A stretch of 9,509 nt of DNA from JBLKSS01 sp047607725 (GCF_047607725.1 NZ_JBLKSS010000164.1:1-9509); one strand, 5' to 3'. Counted from the first letter of the stretch, positions 1-7,178 are shown. Numbers and translations: made by a program. The notes: a model not told the origin generated them from the sequence alone.

Positions 1-159
1 TCAAACCGGGATGGAAATAAAAGTTATTAAAATCAATACAATGTGAAAATGCAATGAGCATAAGCGTGTAACGTAGGTTTACTGTCTCATACAACAAACC
101 CACCAATAATTCAAGACGTCCTCCACGGGGCGCTTACGAATCAAGTGTGTAATACTTTT
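1..159. other. AT-rich flank left of the P2-like tail operon, no gene seen
   Basis: This stretch is clearly richer in A and T than the tail genes that follow. All three forward frames that enter at the left edge stop within about 45 bases, so at most the last few codons of an upstream gene could be present. In P2 the genes to the left would be H and G (tail fibre and its assembly factor), but nothing here can be matched to them. It forms the downstream side of the leftward ORF that ends at 160. Confidence 0.5.
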
Positions 160-411
160 TCATTCAGGATCGATGTCTTTATCGAATATAACTCGCAACA
201 GCATACTCTGGCTGATCTTTTTTGCATACAAAACATGTCGGTCACCGGGGATCATGATAAGTCGCTGTGATAGGGTCTTGGCGTGTAATTCATGCAAAGG
301 AACTATTTCAATAACAAGGCAATAGAGTGCTAATCGCTCTTTTATAGAGTAAGACTCAACTGCTGTTGCCAGTCTATGATTAATCTCGTTTTCTCCTCGG
401 AAGATCACCAT
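160..411 (-). CDS. Hypothetical 83-aa protein in the Z/fun (moron) slot of a P2-like prophage
   Basis: The product is not recognised. The ORF is complete. It starts at an ATG at 411, preceded on the minus strand by GGGAG about nine bases upstream, a reasonable ribosome binding site, and it ends in TGA at 160. The protein is mixed charged and hydrophobic, with a Leu/Ile/Val-rich middle (about residues 25-45) and an acidic end (DKDIDPE). No signal peptide, transmembrane helix or catalytic motif is clear. It runs against the tail operon in AT-rich DNA directly left of sheath gene FI. In P2 that place holds Z/fun, a leftward, AT-rich lysogenic-conversion gene that blocks phage T5, and related phages carry varied cargo there. 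Position and composition suggest moron cargo, whole or a remnant. That role is inference; the sequence itself resembles no family I can name. Confidence 0.5.
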   Translation of the reverse strand: MVIFRGENEINHRLATAVESYSIKERLALYCLVIEIVPLHELHAKTLSQRLIMIPGDRHVLYAKKISQSMLLRVIFDKDIDPE

Positions 412-472
412 TTATAGTGCTCCCGTTTACATATCTCACGTCCTTTCACGGACCGAAGGAGAAACACCGACC

Positions 473-538
473 TTGTAACCTGAATCACACAAGCGCCCGT
501 ACAGGTATCGCTGACGGTGTGCCGTTATCATAACCTTA
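473..538 (+). promoter_or_regulatory. PF-type late promoter with Ogr/Delta operator
   Basis: TTGT at 473-476 and ACAA at 489-492 are separated by exactly 12 bases, matching the dyad bound by P2 Ogr and P4 Delta activators. The dyad centre is near 482.5. A -10 element TATCAT lies at 526-531 and predicts a start near 538, which puts the operator about 55 bp upstream, the spacing known for P2 late promoters. No good -35 is present, as expected for an activator-dependent promoter. It reads toward FI, whose start is at 568, so it is the counterpart of P2 PF driving FI-FII-E-T-U-D. The dyad also lies about 62-82 bp upstream of the start of the leftward ORF ending at 160. Confidence 0.8.
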
Positions 539-567
539 TCACCTTACCTCCAACATGAGATTGCCTT

Positions 568-1739
568 ATGCCACAGGACTATCACCACGGCGTGCGCGTG
601 CAGGAAATCAATGAAGGCACCCGCACCATTACCACGGTCAGCACCGCGATTGTGGGCATGGTTTGCACGGCGGATGATGCCGACGCCAAAACCTTTCCGC
701 TCAATACGCCGGTATTGTTGACCGACGTGCTGGACGCCAGCGGCAAGGCCGGCAATAAAGGCACGTTGGCCCGCGCGCTGGATGCTATCGCCGCCCAGGC
801 TAAACCGGTTACTGTGGTCGTGCGTGTTCCCCAGGGCAAGACCGAAGCGGAAACCACCACCAATATCATCGGCGGCGTCAGCGCCGAGGGCAAAAAAACC
901 GGTATCAAGGCGCTCTTGGCCGCTCAGGGTCAGCTCGGCGTCAAGCCGCGTATTCTGGGTGTGCCAGGACATGATACCCAGGCCGTCGCCGTCGAGCTGC
1001 TGGCCGCCGCACAACGCCTGCGCGCCATGGCCTATATCAGCGCCTGGGGGTGTAAAACCCTTACTGAGGCGATTGAGTACCGCAAGAATTTTAATCAGCG
1101 CGAGGCCATGCTATTTGGCCGGATTTTCTCGCCTGGGATGCGGATAAAAACGCCAGCGCTACCGCCTGGGCCACTGCCCGTGTGTTGGGCCTGCGCGCTA
1201 AAATCGATGCGCAGACCGGCTGGCATAAAACCCTGTCCAATGTCGGCGTCAATGGTGTTACCGGCATCAGCGCGGATGTGTTCTGGGATCTGCAGGACAC
1301 AGGCACCGACGCTGACCTGCTGAACCAAAACGCCGTCACCACGCTTATTCGCAAGGACGGCTACTGTTTTTGGGGATCGCGCACCTGCTCGGATGAGCTA
1401 CTGTTTCAGTTTGAAAGTGCCACCCGTACCGCCCTGGTGCTGGCCGATACCCTGGCCGAGGCGCAGATGTGGGCCGTTGACCAACCGCAACACCCCTCGC
1501 TATGGCGAGATATTATCGAGGGGATCAGCGCCAAATTCCGCGAGCTGAAAAGCGGCGGCTATCTGATTGACGCCAGCGTATGGCTGAATACGTCCGCCAA
1601 CGACAAGGACACGCTCAAGGCGGGCAAGCTGACGATTGATTACGACTATACGCCGGTACCGCCGCTGGAAAACCTGGCGTTACGCCAGCGTATTACCGAT
1701 CGCCATCTGATGAACCTCACCCAGGGTGTCAAAGGTTAA
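568..1739 (+). pseudogene. FI: P2 gpFI-like contractile tail sheath protein, frameshifted
   Basis: This is the phage tail sheath, which polymerises around the tail tube and contracts on infection. The first part (568 to about 1110) begins MPQDYHHGVRVQEINEGTR and follows P2 FI closely, through a VKPRILGVPG block and YISAWGCKT. After codons for REAML the frame is lost. The correct continuation (a WPDFLAWD-like block, then ARVLGLRAKID and GWHKTLSNVGVNGVTGISA) is read one frame over, to TAA at 1739. Restoring one base near 1112-1116 would give about 390 residues, against 396 in P2. As written, the first frame runs out of register to a stop at 1323. A programmed shift is unlikely because sheath genes are not known to use one. 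A sequencing error in the short T run cannot be excluded. The ribosome site before 568 is weak. Confidence 0.9.
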
Positions 1740-1751
1740 ACGGAGGAGGCC

Positions 1752-2267
1752 ATGGCCTTACCACGCAAGTTAAAAAACATGATGATATTCAATGAAGGCA
1801 ACAGCTATCAGGGGATTGCCGAAGAGATCACCCTGCCCAAGTTGACGCGCAAGTTTGAAGCGTATCGCGGCGCCGGCATGGGCGGCACGGTGAATGTTGA
1901 TTTAGGGCTGGAAGACGGCGCGCTGGATGCGGAAATCACCTTGGGCGGTATCGATCCGCAGGTTTTCCGCCAGTGGGCCATTACGAAGGCCGACGGTATC
2001 CCGCTACGCTTTATGGGCAGCTACCAGCGTGACGACACCGGCGAAATCAGTGCGGTTGAGATAGTGATGTGCGGCCGTTTCGCTGAATTTGATTTTGGCA
2101 ACTACAAATACGGCGACAACACCCAGACCAAGCTCAGCGTCAAAAACGTTTATTACAAACTGACCCTGGATGGCGAGGTACTGATTGAAATCGACAACCT
2201 CAATATGGTGGAAGTGGTCGGCGGTGACGATCGCCAGGCCGAACACCGTCGCGCCATTGGCCTGTAA
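1752..2267 (+). CDS. FII: P2 gpFII-like major tail tube protein
   Basis: This gene makes the tail tube subunit that stacks inside the sheath and forms the DNA channel. The 171-residue product begins MALPRKLK, has the conserved LTRKFEAYRG-like segment near residues 30-40, a QRDDTGE segment near 95, and ends with EHRRAIGL. That matches P2 FII in order and in length (172 aa). A strong ribosome site (GGAGGAGG) lies just before the ATG, 12 bases after the FI stop, so the two are co-transcribed from the promoter at 473-538. Unlike FI and T, it shows no sign of damage. Confidence 0.92.
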   Translation: MALPRKLKNMMIFNEGNSYQGIAEEITLPKLTRKFEAYRGAGMGGTVNVDLGLEDGALDAEITLGGIDPQVFRQWAITKADGIPLRFMGSYQRDDTGEISAVEIVMCGRFAEFDFGNYKYGDNTQTKLSVKNVYYKLTLDGEVLIEIDNLNMVEVVGGDDRQAEHRRAIGL

Positions 2268-2285
2268 TACAGAGGAGACCGCACC

Positions 2286-2618
2286 ATGAAAGACATCACC
2301 GTCCCGGAAACCCCCGACATCCAGGCGCTAAAACAGAAGCCCGTCACCCTTGACGTGCCGGTTACGCGCGGCAAGACCTGTATCACCGAAGTCAGCATCA
2401 GAAAACCCACCACCGGCGATCTGCGTGGCACCTGCCTTCAGCCCTTGCTGGAAACTGATGTCGATGCGCTTATTCGCGTACTGCCGCGCGTGACCGTCCC
2501 GACCCTGACGCCAGAGGAAGTCCTTAACCTCGATCCGGCCGACCTGTATCAGCTGGCGGCTATCCTGACACTTTTTTTTGTGCCGAACTCGGCCCTGTCC
2601 GCTTCCCCGACAGACTGA
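2286..2618 (+). CDS. E: P2 gpE-like tail protein, short (zero-frame) product
   Basis: This gene lies between tube gene FII and tape measure gene T, where P2 and other long-tailed phages encode a pair of overlapping tail-assembly proteins related by frameshifting (lambda G and GT are the classic case). The 110-residue product begins MKDITVPETPD and contains the RKPTTGDLRG-like block typical of the family near residues 37-47. An AGAGGAGA ribosome site lies 8-15 bases before the start. P2 E is 91 aa, so this zero-frame version is somewhat longer because the frame stays open past the slip site and ends at 2618. It probably acts as a chaperone or regulator in assembling the tape measure. That role is inferred from the lambda system. 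Confidence 0.87.
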   Translation: MKDITVPETPDIQALKQKPVTLDVPVTRGKTCITEVSIRKPTTGDLRGTCLQPLLETDVDALIRVLPRVTVPTLTPEEVLNLDPADLYQLAAILTLFFVPNSALSASPTD

Positions 2619-2752
2619 CGGTTGACGATTTGACGGCGGACATTGCCGCCGTATTCCATTGGACGCCAGCCGATACCGCGCCCATGTCGCTCGGAGATCT
2701 GCTGGCCTGGCGGCATAAGGCCCTGATCCGCAGTGGAGCCGTTGATGAGTGA
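2286..2752 (+). CDS. E+E': gpE+E' tail-assembly fusion made by -1 frameshifting
   Basis: If ribosomes slip back one base on the T8 run at 2572-2579, reading continues in the -1 frame for 57 more codons to a TGA at 2750-2752. The extension begins CAELGPVRFP, contains LTVDDLTADIAAVFHW and ends LIRSGAVDE. This looks like the P2 E' extension and has no start codon or ribosome site of its own. The fusion would be about 155 aa, against 142 in P2. The extended frame overlaps the start of T by eight bases (ATGAGTGA), the usual coupling at this point. The open, conserved-looking -1 frame supports the call. Real decay by slippage in a T run would look similar, but would not normally leave both reading frames intact. 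Confidence 0.82.
2572..2613 (+). promoter_or_regulatory. Programmed -1 frameshift site (T8 slip run plus two hairpins)
   Basis: Eight consecutive T bases (2572-2579) are read CTT TTT TTT in frame and allow both tRNAs to re-pair after a slip back of one base. P2 uses a shorter T-rich heptamer here. Two small hairpins follow closely: GCCG/CGGC (2582-2585 with 2590-2593) and CTGTC/GACAG (2595-2599 with 2609-2613). They could stall the ribosome, though whether they matter is a guess. Confidence 0.7.
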
Positions 2753-4894
2753 TAAAGACCTTCGCCTGCAGGTAATATTAAGCGCGGTAGACAAGCTTAC
2801 CCGCCCGTTTAAAGCCATGCAGGCCAGCAACAGGACGCTGGCGTCAGCGGCAAAATCCACCAAAGACCAACTGAAACAGTTGGAGAGGCAGTCAGGCCAG
2901 CTGCAAGGGTTCGTCAAAACCAAACAGCAGGCCGCCCAGGCCGCTAGCGCGTTGTGCGCCGCCCGCGACCAGGCCAGCCGTCTGGCGCTCGCCATGAAGG
3001 GCACCGACGCCCCCGCCACTCGCCAGGTCAGGCAATTTCAACAGGCCCGCGCGGCCGTCACGCAACTCCAGGCCAGGTACAGCACGTTGCGGACAGCGCT
3101 ACAGACTCAGCGCGCCGCCCTGCAACAAAGCGGCATCGCCACCCGTCAACTGGCAGACGCCCAGCGCGCCTTAAAAGCCCGCACCGCCGAGGCCAATACC
3201 CATCTGGCCGCCCAGCAGCAACGCCTTGAACAACAGGCCGCCCAACAAAAGCGGTTAACCGACGCCCGCAGCCGTTACCATCAGGCCCTGGGGGTACGCA
3301 ACCAGCTCGCCGGCACCGGCGTGGTCATGGCGGTCACCGGCGGCGCCACGCTTATGGGCATGAAGCAGGCGTTAAGCGAAGCGGCGGCCTATAGCCAGCA
3401 TGTGCAGCGTTTCAGGGCGCAGGGCGTCAGTGAGCAGCAAGTACGAAATGCAAAGGACTTTGTCGCCAGCCATCCTGTGCTGGGCAACAGTCAAACGGAA
3501 TTAATGAAGTTATACACGGAATCATGGGCCATCACCCGCGACCCGCACCACACTCAGGATGCCACCGTGCAGCTTGCCCGTGCAGAAACCGCTATCAAGA
3601 TGCTGGGCAATCAAGGTTTGCTTACCCCGGAACAGACCGAAAGTTTCAATCAGCTGTCTTACGCCATGCTGAAGAATGCCGAGCTGCGCAACGAGATCCA
3701 GGATCCGAAACGGCTCGCCAGCTTTATCAATGAATCGGTGAAGGCGTTTGCCGTCACGCAGACCATGGTGACGCCGAAAGATACCAATGATTTTATGAAG
3801 CGCGGCGGCTCAGCGGCCAAGGATATCGACAGAAGCGAATATTTTTATGCCTTCGGGCACTTGATCCAGGAAATGGGCGGCGAGTCCACCGGGAACGCCC
3901 TGAACTCTGCCCGGCATAACTGGATTGGCAAGAGCATTACCGAGCGCAGCAAGGATGAGATGGATCGCATCGGGCTGATTAAAAATCACCACCTACTCCA
4001 AAACCGGCCATGTCAAGGATTTTACCCTTATTAACCAGGAAAAATTCATCAAAACGCCGTTTAAATATTTAATGGAAGAGGTGGTGCCGCGTATCAAAAA
4101 AGCCTTTCCGAACCTCTCCGATGAAGGGGTGCAACTCAAAATTGGCGGGCTGTTCTCCAATCGCACGGCCTCCGACCTGTTCGCCACCATGTATAACCAG
4201 CGCGAGAACATTCAAAAGCAACTGCTGGCCGGCACCCAGGCGCAAGATATTGATACCTTGCTTCGCCAGGGGCAGCACACCGCCGGCGGCCAAGAGCTGA
4301 TCCTGGAAGCAAAAAAACACGATCTGTATAAAAATATCGGGGAAAAGGTGCTGCCGCTTTACGTCAAGGGGCTGGAAAAGGTGTCGGCAATGTTAGATCG
4401 GGTAAACGCCTTTTTTGCCCGACATCAACAGGCGGCGAAGGTGCTCACCGTGACCGCTGCCGGCTTTGGCCTGCTGCTGACCGCCGGCGCGGCGGTGCTG
4501 ATATGGCAAAACTGGGATACCCTTGGGCCAAAATTCAAAGCGCTATGGGAGTCAGTCAGTCAGACGACACGGGAAAAATGGCAGGCTATCCAGGATTATC
4601 TACAGGCGCTGCCTGGCCGCCGCCGCCCTGATGATGGGCGGCATGTCGTCCGCCCTGGCTCAGGCGCCGCTGCATCCCTACAGCCTGCCGGCCAGCCATT
4701 ACCGCGCCCAGCAGGGCACGGCGGCCCCCGCTGGTGGCGTGACCCACATCAGCATTGAGGCGCCCATTCAGATTGTGGCGCAGCCGCACCATAGCCCGCA
4801 GGATATCGCGCGGGAGGTGGCCCGCCAGCTTGATGCCGCGAGCGCCAGGCCCGCGCCCATAGCCGTTTTGAAGACCGCGAGTAAACAACGATGA
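2745..4894 (+). pseudogene. T: P2 gpT-like tail tape measure protein, broken in two places
   Basis: Tape measure proteins set tail length and lie inside the tube. The start is ATG at 2745, with GGAG at 2735-2738; a GTG at 2733 in the same frame is less likely. Residues of about 25-180 are Gln/Ala-rich coiled coil, followed by a Gly-rich hydrophobic segment near 190-206. The first frame ends at 4034, but the protein-like sequence leaves it at the A5 run 3981-3985: with four A's it would read on as IKITTYSKTGHVKDF. The middle part (to about 4610) carries a hydrophobic stretch (GFGLLLTAGAAVLIW). Near 4612 the frame changes again, and the C-terminal part (LAAAALMMGG through DIAREVARQLDAASARP) is read one frame over, to a TGA at 4892-4894. 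The whole would be about 716 residues against 815 in P2, so an internal deletion may also exist. Confidence 0.87.
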
Positions 4895-5355
4895 TGATGG
4901 CATTAGGCATGTTCGTTTTTATGCTGCACACCGTGCCCTATCAGGAATTTCAACACCAGATGGCCTGGCGTCACCCGTCCAACAGCCGGATAGGCCGCCG
5001 CCCGCAAAGCCAGTTCCTCGGCCCGGATGAAGAAACCGTCACCCTGAGCGGCGTCCTGTTGCCGGAAATCACCGGCGGCCGCGTCTCGTTAATGGCGCTG
5101 CAAAAGATGGCGGAAACCGGTAAAGCCTGGTCGCTGATTGAAGGTAACAGCGCTATCCATGGGATGTTTGTGATTGAAAGCCTGAGCCGCACCAAAAGCG
5201 TGTTTTTCTCCGACGGCGCAGCGCGACGCATTGAATTTACCCTGACGCTTAAACGCACCGATGAAAATCTGAAAGAGATGTTCGGTGACCTGTCGCAGCA
5301 GCTTAACGACCTGAATGGCGCACTCTCCGACACCCTGGGCGGGCTGCTATCATGA
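4891..5355 (+). CDS. U: P2 gpU-like tail terminator/completion protein
   Basis: The product is a small tail protein needed to complete and stabilise the contractile tail. It has 154 residues (P2 U is 159), begins MMMALGMFVFML, and keeps the family blocks WRHPSNSRIG, FLGPDEETVTLSGVL, EITGG and IEFTLTLKRTDE. It appears intact. The ATG overlaps the end of T in an ATGATGA string, so translation is coupled to T. Because T is broken, ribosomes would reach this start less often, which may lower expression. The end overlaps D by four bases. Confidence 0.92.
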   Translation: MMMALGMFVFMLHTVPYQEFQHQMAWRHPSNSRIGRRPQSQFLGPDEETVTLSGVLLPEITGGRVSLMALQKMAETGKAWSLIEGNSAIHGMFVIESLSRTKSVFFSDGAARRIEFTLTLKRTDENLKEMFGDLSQQLNDLNGALSDTLGGLLS

Positions 5356-6440
5356 GCCTGTCGGCCTTGCTTGATAGCACCACCGGCGGCCATACCCCGG
5401 ACTGGCGGCTGAGCGTCGACGGCGTCGATATCACCGGCAACATAGGACACCGCCTGATGTCATTAACCCTGACGGATAACCGGGGCTTTGAGGAGGACCA
5501 GCTGGATATTGAACTGGATGACAGCGACCGTAGTCTGCTCTTGCCCCGCCGCGGGGCTAACGTTGCCCTGTCTCTCGGCTGGAAGGAAACCGGGCTGATA
5601 AACAAAGGCACCTTTACCGTCGATGAAATCGAGCACAGCGGCGCTCCCGACCGGCTGACGATACGCACCCGCAGCGCTGATTTTCGCGCCTCGCTCAACG
5701 TCCAGCGCGAAGCGTCCTACCATAACACCACCCTCGGCGATGTGGTGAAAACGCTCTCTGCCCGCCATAAGCTGACGCCGGTGATGAGTCAGGCGATGGC
5801 CCGCACCAAACTGGCCCACAGCGACCAGAGCCAGGAATCAGACGGCAGCTTCTTAACGCGACTGGCAAGGGAACATGGCGCTGTGATGGCGGTAAAACAA
5901 GGGAAAATGCTGTTTTTTAAACAGGGGCAGAACCAGACCCTGAGCGGTAAACCGCTTCCGGCGCTAACCCTCACCCGCCAGCAGGGCGACAGTCACCAGT
6001 TTACACTGACTGACCGTGACGCCTATACCGGCGTGGTGGCGCACTGGCTCAATATCCGTAAGGCCAAATCCGAGGCGGTCCGCGTCAAACGCAAGCGGAA
6101 AAAGCGGTCCGCCAACACAGAAAAACAGGGCGACTATTTGATAGGCAGTGAGGAAAACGTGCTGGTTCTGCGCCACACCTACGCCTCAAAGCACAATGCC
6201 GAACGGGCGGCCAGAGCGAATTGGGAACGGCTGCAGCGCGGCGTCGCCACCTTCTCCATCACGCTGGCCCGCGGCCGTGCGGAACTCTCTCCTGAAATGC
6301 CGGTCAAGGTCAGCGGCTTTAAACGCGAAATTGACCAGGCCGCCTGGACACTGGTTACCGTGACCCACACGCTGAATAGCAGCGGATTTACCACCGCCCT
6401 GGAGCTGGAGGTGAAAATCGATGCGCTTGAAATGGAATGA
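5352..6440 (+). CDS. D: P2 gpD-like tail protein (baseplate hub/late control protein D)
   Basis: This belongs to the late control D family, related to the T4 gp27 hub and the N-terminal half of VgrG, and sits at the base of the tail tube. The 362-residue product (P2 D is 387) is intact. It begins MSLSALLDS, has the early NRGFEEDQLDIELDD segment near residues 43-57 and the REASYHNTTLGDVVKTLSA block near 119-137. A basic linker (RVKRKRKKR) lies near 244-252, and the C-terminal block near 270-315 contains ASKHNAERAARANWERL. It starts inside the U stop codon (ATGA overlap). Its end contributes the sequence in which a possible ogr promoter sits. Confidence 0.92.
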   Translation: MSLSALLDSTTGGHTPDWRLSVDGVDITGNIGHRLMSLTLTDNRGFEEDQLDIELDDSDRSLLLPRRGANVALSLGWKETGLINKGTFTVDEIEHSGAPDRLTIRTRSADFRASLNVQREASYHNTTLGDVVKTLSARHKLTPVMSQAMARTKLAHSDQSQESDGSFLTRLAREHGAVMAVKQGKMLFFKQGQNQTLSGKPLPALTLTRQQGDSHQFTLTDRDAYTGVVAHWLNIRKAKSEAVRVKRKRKKRSANTEKQGDYLIGSEENVLVLRHTYASKHNAERAARANWERLQRGVATFSITLARGRAELSPEMPVKVSGFKREIDQAAWTLVTVTHTLNSSGFTTALELEVKIDALEME

Positions 6441-6510
6441 GAAAAACGGAAATGCTATACTGGCCGCTACCACCGACCTTAGTCGGGCGCGTGATGGAGA
6501 GCACTCACGC
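6427..6510 (+). promoter_or_regulatory. Candidate ogr promoter and structured leader
   Basis: An extended -10 (TGCTATACT, 6453-6461) lies just past the D stop. The best -35-like hexamers are poor or badly spaced (TTGAAA at 6427 is 23 bases away). P2 ogr has its own weak promoter here besides read-through from PF, which fits. Two hairpins follow: CCGAC/GTCGG (6473-6486) and GCGTGA/TCACGC (6489-6510). The second holds the only ribosome site (GGAG, 6496-6499) in its loop and ends one base before the ogr ATG, so it might affect ogr translation. Confidence 0.45.
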
Positions 6511-6511
6511 C

Positions 6512-6733
6512 ATGATGTATTGCCCCCTTTGCGGTCAGGCCGCCCATACCCGTACCAGCCACTACATTACGACCACCACCAAAGAGCGCTACAATCAATA
6601 CACTAACATTAATTGTGGTCACACCTTTATCACACATGAAACCTTTACCCGCTCCATCTGTGTTCCCCGGCAGATCGAACCCGCGCCACCACACCCAGGC
6701 CAGAACGGCCAGGGAATGCTACAGTTTGGATAG
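6512..6733 (+). CDS. ogr: Ogr/Delta-family late transcription activator with a lost zinc ligand
   Basis: Ogr is the small zinc-finger activator that turns on P2 late promoters by contacting RNA polymerase alpha. The 73-residue ORF (P2 Ogr is 72) begins MMYCPLCGQAAHTRTSHYIT, then TTTKERYNQYTNINC. P2 binds zinc through CX2C-X22-CX4C. Here Cys4, Cys7 and Cys35 remain, but position 30 is Tyr (TAC at 6599-6601) instead of Cys, one G-to-A change from TGC. In P2 and P4 Delta the four cysteines are needed for zinc binding and activity, so this protein is probably inactive though not truncated. Alignment with P2 favours the first of two adjacent ATGs. It follows D, the standard P2 order. Confidence 0.9.
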   Translation: MMYCPLCGQAAHTRTSHYITTTTKERYNQYTNINCGHTFITHETFTRSICVPRQIEPAPPHPGQNGQGMLQFG

Positions 6734-6742
6734 GGAAAATCA

Positions 6743-6769
6743 GGGCGGGGGCTTTTTGGGCTGCCGCCC
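6743..6769. other. Hairpin just after ogr
   Basis: GGGCGG (6743-6748) can pair with CCGCCC (6764-6769) around a 15-base loop containing a T5 run. It lies ten bases after the ogr stop, where P2 late transcription would be expected to end soon after. It lacks a T tract on either outer side, so it is not a standard intrinsic terminator. Confidence 0.3.
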
Positions 6770-6792
6770 GCTGCCGATAAGGTCACATTAAT

Positions 6793-6978
6793 TTACTGAC
6801 GCTTCGCGTCTGGCTTACCATCAGGTGAAGAGCGGGAAGTGCTTGGCGTTTGTCCTGAATAGTGAGTCACGATGATGGTTTGCAGGATCTTTATCGCCTC
6901 TTCGCAATTATACCCATCCAGATCAACTTTGGTGCCGTGAGGCGTTTCAACATTGACTTTGTGTTTTTGTACGAACAT
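6793..6978 (-). CDS. Small hypothetical protein, 61 aa
   Basis: Not recognised. The ORF begins MFVQKHKVNVETPHGTKVDL with an AAGG-type ribosome site five bases before the ATG. The first two thirds (to about residue 42) have ordinary protein-like composition, while the tail is rich in Ser, Pro, Asp and Lys. No signal peptide, membrane segment or metal-binding pattern is visible. It runs leftward toward ogr in an otherwise empty stretch, between the end of the P2 operon and the hok locus, so it could be cargo near the prophage end. No other frame in 6734-7140 looks like a gene. Confidence 0.45.
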   Translation of the reverse strand: MFVQKHKVNVETPHGTKVDLDGYNCEEAIKILQTIIVTHYSGQTPSTSRSSPDGKPDAKRQ

Positions 6979-7054
6979 GGTGGCCTTTTATTAATCAAGT
7001 TGAAATCAATGGCTCATGATAGCAAGAAACAACGAAGAAGGCAGGAAGGCATGG

Positions 7055-7140
7055 AAAAGCCCCGAAACCGGGGCCTTTTGGTCAAAGATGGACGTTATCT
7101 GGACACTTCGAAATTAAATCCTTTTATTTTCAATGCATTG
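7055..7140 (+). repeat. Imperfect direct repeat, left copy, starting with a terminator-like hairpin
   Basis: This copy starts with AAAAGCCCCG-AAA-CCGGGGCCTTTT (7055-7079), a strong symmetric hairpin flanked by A and T runs that could end transcription in both directions. It continues through tggac, tctggacac, an aaatc-ttttattt stretch and caatg. The same order of blocks recurs at 7645-7728. The two copies differ at scattered positions and by one- or two-base gaps. The 504 bases between them hold the mok/hok/sok locus. Confidence 0.7.
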
Positions 7141-7178
7141 CCCTTTAATTTAACGCACCCGAAGGTGCGCTAAAAGGG
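7141..7178. other. Large two-part inverted repeat upstream of the hok locus
   Basis: CGCACC (7154-7159) and GGTGCG (7164-7169) form a perfect six-base stem with loop CGAA. Outside it CCCTTT (7141-7146) pairs with AAAGGG (7173-7178) across a small internal loop. It abuts the end of the left direct repeat and precedes the region where the mok/hok messenger should start. It could be a terminator-like barrier or a structured 5' end. There is no T tract of note after it. Confidence 0.5.

Noticed and set aside
544..1014. Long minus-strand open frame opposite the sheath gene
   Set aside because: It is the antisense shadow of FI, whose own protein matches P2 throughout; composition is odd and there is no ribosome site or family match.
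2549..3019. 156-aa minus-strand frame across E' and the start of T
   Set aside because: Shadow of GC-rich coding sequence on the other strand; the + strand products are clearly P2 E/E' and T.
2954..3229. + strand frame rich in Arg, Pro, Gly and His within T
   Set aside because: Out-of-frame reading of the Gln/Ala coiled-coil part of the tape measure.
4971..5819. Overlapping minus-strand frames under U and D
   Set aside because: Shadows of intact, recognised tail genes, Arg/Ser-rich with no domain.
6734..7055. Prophage attachment site (attR) after ogr
   Set aside because: Expected by P2 gene order, but the core is unknown without the other prophage end and no P2-like core was recognised, so no coordinates are given.
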